From Acidimicrobiaceae bacterium (GTDB lineage Bacteria; Actinomycetota; Acidimicrobiia; Acidimicrobiales; RAAP-2), in contig PKWA01000132.1 in NCBI GenBank assembly GCA_003131665.1, forward strand, positions 41,013 through 48,818: a stretch of 7,806 nucleotides of DNA, written 5' to 3'. Below, piece after piece: positions 1 to 5,294 of this stretch (the first letter of the stretch is position 1; each line of letters opens with the position of its first letter). Under the pieces are notes generated by a model. It made no database searches. It saw only the letters and a list, made by a program, of their open reading frames with translations, and was not told the DNA's origin. Both the position numbers and the translations under genes were made by a program.

Positions 1-326
1 AACGCGGTCGCGAGCGCCGCCACAAGATTCCGCGGGCGCAGCGGCGTGGAGTACCACAACCAGAGCACGAACACCAAGATGACCAATTCGCTGACCATCA
101 ATGGCTGGACCACGTTGAGTCCACCAAGGTGCAGCGCCACCGCTTGGAACGCGTAACCCAGCGCCATGATCACGAATCCCATAAGCCACACCGGGCGCCG
201 GACCATGTGGCGCACCAGCCCCATCGAGGGGCCATTGTTCGCCGGCGCATCCTCGACCCCTAGTCGTTGGCACACACTTGCGACGGCATTAGCGAATGCG
301 GCAAGAAGTGCCATGAAGACAACCAC
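1..326 (-). CDS. DMT-family (EamA-like) membrane transporter, N-terminal part
   Basis: This is the beginning of a multi-pass inner-membrane protein that runs off the left edge; 108 codons are visible. Reading from a GTG at 326 the protein begins VVVFMALLAAFANAVASVCQ, a hydrophobic first helix. A short polar loop follows with RRPVWLMGF near residue 48. Two more helices come next, with motifs ALGYAFQAVALHLGGLNVVQ and PLMVSELVILVFVLWLWYS. The 'RRPVW...G...QA.AL......VQPL...EL' pattern is what I know from actinobacterial DMT-superfamily transporters; the substrate cannot be told. An in-frame TAG at 336-338 blocks any start further upstream. GTG 326 has AGG about 8 bases upstream. ATG 314 is the alternative start but would cut into the first helix. 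No partner gene is visible. Confidence 0.72.
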   Translation of the reverse strand, partial: MVVFMALLAAFANAVASVCQRLGVEDAPANNGPSMGLVRHMVRRPVWLMGFVIMALGYAFQAVALHLGGLNVVQPLMVSELVILVFVLWLWYSTPLRPRNLVAALATA

Positions 327-423
327 GGCCAAAGCCTACGGTCCTGGTTGAACCGCAATCTCCATCTCTTTCCCGATGAAATTAGTGCGTCGCGTGGGCG
401 CGGGGCACGAATATCGGACAGTG

Positions 424-436
424 GTGGGCCGTACAG
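424..436 (+). repeat. 13-bp copy of the tRNA-Val 3' end (candidate attachment-site half)
   Basis: GTGGGCCGTACAG occurs here and again, in the same orientation, at 2443-2455. There it is the last base pairs of the acceptor stem and part of the T stem of tRNA-Val. The two copies bracket the fic gene. The copy lies on the 3' side of the tRNA gene, as expected of the distal site left by an element integrated at a tRNA 3' end. The identity stops after 13 bp, which is short for a classical att core. Confidence 0.5.
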
Positions 437-450
437 TCTGTGGTTCCATA

Positions 451-505
451 GTTCTTGGGACAGCATGTCTCAGGGTTTCTGGGACACCAAGTGATTAGGT
501 GTCTC
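451..505. repeat. cluster of GGGACA / TGTCTC motifs, possible transposon-end remnant
   Basis: GTTCTTGGGACA (451-462) recurs as GTTTCTGGGACA (475-486), matching at 10 of 12 positions and offset by 24 bp. The inverse motif TGTCTC stands at 466-471 and 500-505. The inner pair GGGACACC (481-488) and GGTGTCTC (498-505) is an inverted repeat with 7 of 8 bases pairing across a 9-base spacer. Clustered motifs of this kind recall insertion-sequence ends, and my recollection points to IS481-like elements, but no transposase is present. A regulator-binding cluster is the alternative. Confidence 0.3.
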
Positions 506-538
506 TCATGGATCTTGCCAAATACGCCGTCACCGCGG

Positions 539-624
539 TCTGTCGTCCAAATTTCGCTAGATGGCAGCAGTTAATGTCCACCGAAGTATGCCGCTAATTG
601 CCAATAATTTTCGGTAGTGCTGAC
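539..624 (+). repeat. diverged direct repeat, copy A (left of fic)
   Basis: This 86-base stretch aligns without gaps to 2288-2373 on the other side of the fic gene. By hand count 58 of 86 positions match, with strong blocks at both ends (AAATTTCGC near the start, TTTTCGG and TGCTGAC near the end). A weaker match seems to extend left to about 494, where GTGTC and ACGCC motifs recur with a small gap. At the right end copy A has a tandem 12-mer, GGTAGTGCTGAC then GGCGTTGCTGAC (613-636), of which copy B keeps one. Confidence 0.5.
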
Positions 625-884
625 GGCGTTGCTGACGAGAATTTTGCCCGCGCCGTTGCGGATTACGCAAAGTGTCATTCGAACCACCTTCCGCGCTTGA
701 AACGATGAGGATCGATTGCGAGTTCGCGAATGGCGCTCTTGGATCCCTTTCGAAAGCGTTCACTGGCGCCCCCAAGGAACGAAACGTCGCAAGTCGCTCG
801 CTCGAGTGATGTAATATTGAATCACTGCCATTGGATTCACTGAGTCGCCTAGGGGGTATCCATGCCCTCACCCTGCTTCGCATC

Positions 885-933
885 TGTCTGTATGGAATTC
901 CATACAGACACTTAAGTCGCTAAGTGTCTGTAT
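885..933. promoter_or_regulatory. nested inverted-repeat operator upstream of fic
   Basis: Three copies of TGTCTGTAT lie at 885-893 (plus), 902-910 (minus) and 925-933 (plus). The first two form a perfect 26-bp palindrome (885-910, half-site TGTCTGTATGGAA, centre GAATTC). The second and third form a perfect 13-bp inverted repeat, arms 902-914 and 921-933 (right arm TAAGTGTCTGTAT), around the spacer AGTCGC. The middle half-site belongs to both, so the two pairings are mutually exclusive as hairpins. As DNA they could take two adjacent protein dimers. The last copy overlaps the -10 box of fic, which suggests repression by blocking RNA polymerase. Confidence 0.72.
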
Positions 934-936
934 ACT
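931..936 (+). promoter_or_regulatory. -10 box of a probably leaderless fic promoter
   Basis: TATACT differs from TATAAT at one base. It ends seven bases before the A of the fic start codon at 943, which places the expected transcription start at or next to the ATG. There is no Shine-Dalgarno sequence in front of this ATG beyond a weak GGAA (937-940). Both points fit a leaderless mRNA, which is common in actinobacteria. No good -35 box is seen at 17-18 bases upstream, where the sequence is ACACTT-like. Confidence 0.5.
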
Positions 937-942
937 GGAAAC

Positions 943-2226
943 ATGAAGACACCAAGCCAACCAAAGGGAGTCCGGGAAGGAGGGCGATTCTCTACAACAG
1001 CGAAACCGGAGTCAACACTCGCCTTGGCCCCCGAAGATTCCTCCTGGCCGTCAATCACGTACGAGGAGCGTCGCCTCGATGACCTGGACGAGGGACCGGA
1101 AGCATACGGATCGAATCGCGAGCGCAAGTTGTCCAAAAGGCCGTACCGCGCGGCGATCACACCTGAGATCGCCGAAGTCCCCTCCATCGACATCCCGTCT
1201 GAAGTGGCCGCTCTCGCAGCAGAAGCGTCGGTAGAGATCGCTAGGTTCGACCAAGAGATCGGTTCGGAGTTCGCGAACTTCACGTCGATCCTCCTTCGTT
1301 CGGAGTCGGCGTCTTCGTCACAGATCGAAAACCTCACTGCAGGCGCGAGAGCAATTGCACTTGCCGAGATCGGCGATACCTCTAAGAGCAACGCCTCGAT
1401 GATCGTGGCGAATACGACGGCGATGAATCGTGCGCTCGATCTCGCCGATCGCCTCGACGAAGAGTCGATTATCTCGATGCACGAAGCGCTACTTGGCGAC
1501 ACCAAACCCGAGTGGACAGGACACTGGCGCACCGACCAGGTGCGCGTTGGTGGTGCCTCAGTTCACACGGCTCGTTTTGTCCCGCCACATCAAGAGCGCG
1601 TGCCGGCAGCAATGACCGACCTTGTTCAATTCATCCATCGCCTTGACATACCAACCTTCGAGATGGCGGCCGTCGCTCATGCCCAATTCGAAACAATCCA
1701 CCCGTTCCCCGACGGCAACGGGCGCGTGGGCAGAGCTCTCATCCACGCGATATTTAAGAACCGAGAACTCACGCACAATGTGACCGTTCCCGTGTCCGCC
1801 GGGCTCTTATCGGACACCGATGCGTACTTCGATTCATTGACCGATTACCGCTCCGGCAATCCCGTCACGATCATCGAACTCATGGCACGCGCTTCATTCG
1901 CCGCAATCGATAACGGAAGGAACCTCGCCGCCGATCTTCAAGGCTACGAGGAAAACTGGCGCCGCCGCCTCAAGGCGCGCTCGGACTCGTCAGCGTGGAA
2001 CGTAGCAAACCTTGTATTGCGTCACCCAGCGATCGATTCGTCTCTCGTACAGAGAGAGCTCTCCATTGCGCAACGCGCAGCGGACCGCTCTATTGGTCAG
2101 CTCGTCGACGTGGGAATATTGACCGAGGTTTCGGGCTACAAACGCAATCGACGCTGGGTAGCCGTCGAAGTGATCAACGCATTGGACGCGTTCGCGAAGC
2201 GAGCCGGAAAGCGTCGAACGCTCTAA
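943..2226 (+). CDS. Fic-domain protein AMP-transferase with inhibitory motif and C-terminal winged helix
   Basis: The family transfers AMP (sometimes another nucleotide part) from ATP to a hydroxyl on a target protein in the cytoplasm. The 427-residue protein has, in order: a polar tail with REGGRF at 11-16; a Fic_N-type helical region; the inhibitory motif S-x-x-x-E-N at 125-130 (Glu129); the substrate-binding region around GHWRTDQVRVGG (193-204) and FVPP (212-215); the complete catalytic motif HPFPDGNGRVGR (253-264, His253); and a C-terminal winged-helix-like region at about 350-415. An inhibitory motif N-terminal to the catalytic core marks a class II Fic protein, held off by its own glutamate. 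All catalytic residues are present, so it should be active once relieved. It stands alone, with no separate antitoxin gene. The start is the ATG next to the -10 box. The C-terminal domain could bind the palindromes upstream; this is inference. The target protein cannot be told. Confidence 0.93.
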   Translation: MKTPSQPKGVREGGRFSTTAKPESTLALAPEDSSWPSITYEERRLDDLDEGPEAYGSNRERKLSKRPYRAAITPEIAEVPSIDIPSEVAALAAEASVEIARFDQEIGSEFANFTSILLRSESASSSQIENLTAGARAIALAEIGDTSKSNASMIVANTTAMNRALDLADRLDEESIISMHEALLGDTKPEWTGHWRTDQVRVGGASVHTARFVPPHQERVPAAMTDLVQFIHRLDIPTFEMAAVAHAQFETIHPFPDGNGRVGRALIHAIFKNRELTHNVTVPVSAGLLSDTDAYFDSLTDYRSGNPVTIIELMARASFAAIDNGRNLAADLQGYEENWRRRLKARSDSSAWNVANLVLRHPAIDSSLVQRELSIAQRAADRSIGQLVDVGILTEVSGYKRNRRWVAVEVINALDAFAKRAGKRRTL

Positions 2227-2287
2227 TCAGCAGAGCCACGAGTTAATGTGTCACGGTCAATTCCATATTTCCAATTCGCCATCGCTT

Positions 2288-2373
2288 TCTGACGTCTAAA
2301 TTTCGCAAGGTTGTAGCAGTCTGATTCCACTGACATTCGCCATTCAAGGCTCAGATTTTTCGGCGTTGCTGAC
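2288..2373 (+). repeat. diverged direct repeat, copy B (right of fic)
   Basis: This copy aligns without gaps to 539-624, in the same orientation, with 58 of 86 matches by hand count. It ends with CGGCGTTGCTGAC (2361-2373), which is also found exactly at 624-636 in the left flank. The surrounding DNA is AT-richer than the genes to the right: 74 of 160 bases are G or C in 2281-2440. Just beyond lies the perfect 14-bp palindrome TTTTTGATCAAAAA (2393-2406), of unknown meaning. Confidence 0.5.
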
Positions 2374-2442
2374 AACAGTTGCTTGTGGCAGGTTTTTGAT
2401 CAAAAATGGTCTGAGGGCACTGCCTCTAACCAGGGTTTTTTA

Positions 2443-2455
2443 GTGGGCCGTACAG
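2443..2455 (+). repeat. tRNA 3'-end copy of the 13-bp direct repeat
   Basis: GTGGGCCGTACAG covers the tRNA discriminator, the 3' acceptor strand and four bases of the T stem, read on the plus strand. It is the partner of 424-436. The tRNA gene itself is intact, as expected when an integrating element carries the end of the gene it enters. Confidence 0.5.
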
Positions 2456-2517
2456 GACTTGAACCTGTGACCCCTTGCGTGTCATGCAAGTGCGCTACCA
2501 GACTGCGCCAACGGCCC
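2444..2517 (-). tRNA. tRNA-Val (anticodon GAC)
   Basis: On the minus strand the sequence folds as a complete cloverleaf of 74 nt. The acceptor stem is GGGCCGT/ACGGCCC with discriminator A. The D arm has GCGC/GCGC stems. The anticodon stem CTTGC/GCAAG closes the loop ATGACAC, giving anticodon GAC with T33 and A37. The T arm is ACAGG-TTCAAGT-CCTGT. GAC reads GUC, a valine codon. CCA is not encoded: CTA follows the discriminator. The 3' end is the site shared with the 13-bp copy at 424-436. Confidence 0.95.
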
Positions 2518-2546
2518 CTAGGGGGTCAACTCTACCACTCGTCGAA

Positions 2547-2577
2547 ATTCTAAATCGCAACTGATCATTGACTACAA
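2547..2577 (-). promoter_or_regulatory. possible tRNA-Val promoter
   Basis: On the minus strand TAGAAT (2552-2547) resembles a -10 box, with TTGTAG (2577-2572) 19 bases upstream as a poor -35. This would start transcription a few tens of bases before the tRNA 5' end. The spacing and -35 match are weak. Confidence 0.25.
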
Positions 2578-2663
2578 CACAGTTTCTGGCTTCCACGACC
2601 GAGCCAATTCCAGGTAGTGCGAAGACGAAATCACCCCATGCCACAAGGTCATAAGGTGGCGAC

Positions 2664-3695
2664 ATGGAACTTCACAGCCTTGGTCGCACCGGTATGAAAG
2701 TAAGTCCGCTCTGCTTGGGAGCCATGATGTTTGGTGCCTGGGGCAACACGGATCACGACGATTCGATTCGAATCATTCACCGTGCTCTGGACGCGGGCAT
2801 TAACTTCATCGATACGGCGGATGTGTACTCCCAGGGCGAATCCGAAATCATCGTCGGCAAGGCATTGTCGTCCATCGATCGATCGCAAGTGGTTCTCGCC
2901 ACCAAAGTTCACGGCAACATGGGCAGCGACCCCAACGCGCAGGGGAATTCGCGCCGTTGGATCATCGCCGAGTGCGAACATAGCCTGCGGCGCTTGGGCA
3001 CTGACTATCTCGACCTTTACCAGATCCACCGCCCAGACGAGTCGGTGGACATCGATGAAACGCTCGGCGCCTTGAGCGACCTCGTGCACGCCGGAAAGAT
3101 TCGAAATTTTGGCAGTTCAACCTTTCCCGCGGAACAGATTGTCGAAGCCCAATGGGTAGCCGAGCGAAACGGACGCGAACGCTTTCGAACCGAACAGCCG
3201 CCGTACTCCATCCTCGTTCGCCAGATTGAGCGCAACGTTCTCCCCGTCGCGCAGGCGTATGGAATGGGCGTCATCCCGTGGAGTCCCCTGGCCGGTGGAT
3301 GGTTGTCGGGAAGCTTTGGCGAAGGCAAGAAGAACGTCAGCCGTCGTTCGGCGATGATGCCGGCGCGCTACGACTTAAGCGTCCCGGCCAACCAACGCAA
3401 ACTCGAGATCGTAACCCAGCTCGCCTCTCTGGCCGACGAGGCCGGCCTCAGTCTGATTGAGCTGTCCTTAGCCTTTGTGCTGGAACACCCTGCGATCAGC
3501 GCGGCGATCATTGGACCTCGAACTATGGATCAACTCGAGTCGCAACTTTCGGCGCCGACGGTTCGGCTGGAAACCTCGGTTTTAGACCGCATCGACGAAC
3601 TCGTGCCGCCGGGCACCAACGTGAATCCCGAAGACTCGGGCTGGTCACCTTCGGTTCTCACTCGGGCCCATCGGCGCCGTCGCCATCACCAGTAA
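2664..3695 (+). CDS. aldo/keto reductase
   Basis: This is a cytosolic NAD(P)H-dependent oxidoreductase of the AKR (beta/alpha)8-barrel superfamily, which reduces aldehydes and ketones or runs the reverse. The 343-residue length is usual for the family. The catalytic tetrad is complete: Asp50 and Tyr55 in FIDTADVY, Lys81 in ATKVHG and His122 in YQIHRPD. Cofactor-binding segments are seen at WSPLAGGWLSG (206-216) and IIGPRTMDQLESQL (282-295). The first strand is LGRTGMKVSPLCLGAMMFG. The C-terminus ends in an unusual basic tail (HRRRRHHQ). The start is fixed by AAGGTGG (2653-2659), four bases before the ATG. It is transcribed alone and converges on the carboxypeptidase gene. The substrate cannot be predicted. 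Confidence 0.93.
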   Translation: MELHSLGRTGMKVSPLCLGAMMFGAWGNTDHDDSIRIIHRALDAGINFIDTADVYSQGESEIIVGKALSSIDRSQVVLATKVHGNMGSDPNAQGNSRRWIIAECEHSLRRLGTDYLDLYQIHRPDESVDIDETLGALSDLVHAGKIRNFGSSTFPAEQIVEAQWVAERNGRERFRTEQPPYSILVRQIERNVLPVAQAYGMGVIPWSPLAGGWLSGSFGEGKKNVSRRSAMMPARYDLSVPANQRKLEIVTQLASLADEAGLSLIELSLAFVLEHPAISAAIIGPRTMDQLESQLSAPTVRLETSVLDRIDELVPPGTNVNPEDSGWSPSVLTRAHRRRRHHQ

Positions 3696-3720
3696 CGAGC
3701 GTCGTCTCTAGAACTCGCCG

Positions 3721-3749
3721 CCGGATCCATGGGGGCTTCAGCCCTCCGG
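3721..3749. terminator. hairpin between convergent genes, possible bidirectional terminator
   Basis: The inner stem GGGC-TTCA-GCCC (3733-3744) sits within an outer CCGGA/TCCGG pair (3721-3725 and 3745-3749), with an unpaired internal stretch between. It lies in the 76-bp gap between the reductase and carboxypeptidase stop codons. No T-run follows on either strand, so this is a GC-rich hairpin rather than a textbook terminator. Confidence 0.4.
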
Positions 3750-3771
3750 ACCCATCGAAACGACCGATTTC

Positions 3772-4890
3772 TTAGCCCTTGGTCGCGGGGGTGGGCGACG
3801 ACAGATCGCCGAGGGAGCCGACCCACTGGACTTCATCGCCCAAGGGAGTTACCACTCGTGAGATCGAGGATCGAAGTGAGTGCGAAAGGTTCAGAGCGGC
3901 CTGTCCGGCCATGCCCAACGGATCATTGCCGTGTTGTCCCAACACGACGGCGTAGGTCGTGATGACCGTGTGATGAATGAGGACTCTCATCGCCATCACG
4001 TCACAGCCCCCGGCCGGAGTTGTGAATCCCGATTTCACGCCAATCACCCCGTCCTGACCGATGAACGGGGTAAAGGAGCCGACAACGCCCACCACGGGAA
4101 GTGCGACGTACGACAGCGCGGCGATGGACTGCACGACCGGTTCGTTGGTCATGAGGTCCACCGCGAGCGTGGCCTGATCTCTCGCGGTGGACACGTCGTG
4201 GGTCGATATCCCCGAGAAATCTACGTAGTGCGTGTGCGGTAACCCGAGCGCCATCGCGTCTCGATTCATCTCAAGCACAAACCGGGACGGGCTCATTCCA
4301 CTAAGCGCCACCAACAGTTGGGCGTAGTCGCCCGCCGAGTGCACGAACAGCCCACGTAACAGGACACCTTCGCACACCCTCATTCCCTCGACGATCTTGA
4401 CGACCGATTGATCAGTCGCCACGTCGTAGTTGTAGAGCGCGACGTCTTCCGCGCTCACGGTAAGGCAAGGCCCTCGTTGCGAGTACGTCAGAGGAAGTTG
4501 ATGCAGCACGACCCACGCCGTCATCATCTTCGTGAGACTGGCGATGGGCTCTTTTGGCTGAGAAGGTGAGGAGGCCGCGACGGAGAGTTGTGGAATGGCC
4601 ACTGCGGCACTCCCCATTGATGGCCACCTCAGTTTCGACTGGATGTGCAGCGTCGGCGACGTGCTCTTCGTGGGCAGAGTCGTCGTCGTGGTGGTCGTGG
4701 TCGTTGAGGTCGAGGTTGGCTGGGTCGTCGTAGTTGTGACCACCGTAGTGGTGGTGATGTTGATAGCTCCGGTCGATGATGTCGCCACCGCGGGAGTTGG
4801 CGCCACGACGAGCGAGGCCAGGAGACCACTGAACGCCATAGCGAAGAGGGGAATGCTTCCTATGCGCAAGACCCGAGTGCGTCTCAACAT
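3772..4890 (-). CDS. exported D-alanyl-D-alanine carboxypeptidase (peptidase S11)
   Basis: Family members remove the terminal D-alanine from peptidoglycan stem peptides, outside the cytoplasmic membrane. From ATG 4890 the product is 372 residues. It has a basic start (MLRRTRVLR), a hydrophobic signal segment ending near AVATS, a linker of almost pure threonine about 35 residues long, then the S11 domain. In the longer GTG-4947 numbering (391 residues) the motifs are SLTK at 137-140 (nucleophile Ser137, Lys140), SAGD at 204-207 where SxN is expected, and KSG at 305-307 where KTG is usual. The SxxK is intact, but the Asn of the second motif is replaced by Gly. ATG 4890 is preferred because it gives a compact signal peptide and has GAAGAA a few bases upstream; GTG 4947 would add 19 polar residues. 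The gene is divergent from the YkuD gene, and both have Thr linkers. Low-molecular-weight penicillin-binding protein is the equivalent name. Confidence 0.85.
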   Translation of the reverse strand: MLRRTRVLRIGSIPLFAMAFSGLLASLVVAPTPAVATSSTGAINITTTTVVTTTTTQPTSTSTTTTTTTTTLPTKSTSPTLHIQSKLRWPSMGSAAVAIPQLSVAASSPSQPKEPIASLTKMMTAWVVLHQLPLTYSQRGPCLTVSAEDVALYNYDVATDQSVVKIVEGMRVCEGVLLRGLFVHSAGDYAQLLVALSGMSPSRFVLEMNRDAMALGLPHTHYVDFSGISTHDVSTARDQATLAVDLMTNEPVVQSIAALSYVALPVVGVVGSFTPFIGQDGVIGVKSGFTTPAGGCDVMAMRVLIHHTVITTYAVVLGQHGNDPLGMAGQAALNLSHSLRSSISRVVTPLGDEVQWVGSLGDLSSPTPATKG

Positions 4891-4947
4891 GTCAATTCTT
4901 CGAAGTCGAGTGAAGAAATCTGGACGAGAATTGCGATGGTTCGACAC

Positions 4948-5294
4948 GTGACGAGTGACTTCAGCTCAGCGTTAGGACGAGCCTTGTTCGATCTGGATGT
5001 CATAGGTGCCGCGCCTTTACGCCAATTCACGCCTATGAATGAGCGATTCCGACATAGAAGTGAATCAGCACTACGTTTCGCTCAATTGAGACTGCAAGCG
5101 TAACAGTGGGCCGCCGGAGACACAAATTCAAGACGGGCCGGCAACGAGCCCGATGTAACAAACCGGTTACGGGGACGTCCGTAGCCAAAGTTGTGGCGAA
5201 CTCAGAGTTCATCACTCTCTCGCTAAGACGTGGCGGCTCGATAACACGCGCACGGTGGAGCAGAAAGTGTCGGAGGCCAAAGTAACCTTGAGCG
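4948..5294. other. divergent intergenic region between two cell-wall genes
   Basis: I see no gene of its own here. It must hold both promoters, but no clear -35/-10 pair stands out. Noted elements are the inverted repeat GTAAC-N6-GTTAC at 5155-5170, containing AACCGGTT (5161-5168), single GTAAC words at 5100-5104 and 5282-5286, and GGAGG at 5272-5276, which is 18 bases from the start codon at 5295. Confidence 0.5.
5155..5170. promoter_or_regulatory. GTAAC-N6-GTTAC inverted repeat, possible operator
   Basis: Two 5-bp arms surround a six-base spacer, with the palindrome AACCGGTT inside. It lies about 125 bp before the YkuD start and 265 bp before the carboxypeptidase start, so it could act on either gene. 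MtrA of actinobacteria controls cell-wall hydrolases through GTAAC-containing sites, but as I recall those are direct repeats. The link is therefore weak. Confidence 0.2.

Larger units (their letters stand above)
339..884. other. gene-poor stretch upstream of the fic gene
   Basis: I see no convincing protein gene here. Open frames on both strands give arginine- and serine-rich products without a recognisable motif. The stretch does hold a tRNA-end copy (424-436), a GGGACA/TGTCTC motif cluster (451-505) and one copy of a diverged repeat shared with the other side of the fic gene (539-624). These look like debris of integration or transposition rather than coding sequence. Nothing specific is recognisable in about 640-884. 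Confidence 0.6.

Noticed and set aside
260..466. Minus-strand frame of 68 codons overlapping the transporter start
   Set aside because: It runs in a different frame from the hydrophobic transporter sequence and its product has no membrane or other recognisable pattern.
848..857. CCTAGGGGGT shared with the tRNA 5' flank (2517-2526)
   Set aside because: The match is only 10 bp, it lies at the 5' not the 3' end of the tRNA, and the flanks do not extend it. Chance is the better explanation.
557..883. Minus-strand open frame of 108 codons upstream of fic
   Set aside because: The product is Arg/Ser-rich without any recognisable domain, it has no ribosome-binding site that I can see, and it covers the diverged repeat. 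It looks like a chance frame.
912..1532. Minus-strand open frame of 206 codons inside the fic gene
   Set aside because: It is an antisense shadow of the Fic coding sequence, which has an unambiguous catalytic motif in the other direction. The product is Ser/Ala/Arg-rich and featureless.
2393..2406. TTTTTGATCAAAAA as a terminator for fic or the tRNA
   Set aside because: It is a perfect AT-rich palindrome but lacks a GC stem followed by a T-run in either direction. It could be a protein site, but nothing supports that.
2649..3089. Minus-strand open frame of 146 codons over the start of the reductase
   Set aside because: It is antisense to a gene with the full AKR tetrad and a good ribosome-binding site; no domain is recognisable.
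4595..4951. Plus-strand open frame with a valine-rich run opposite the carboxypeptidase linker
   Set aside because: The Val run is the complement of the threonine linker codons. The apparent membrane segment is an artefact of the repeat.
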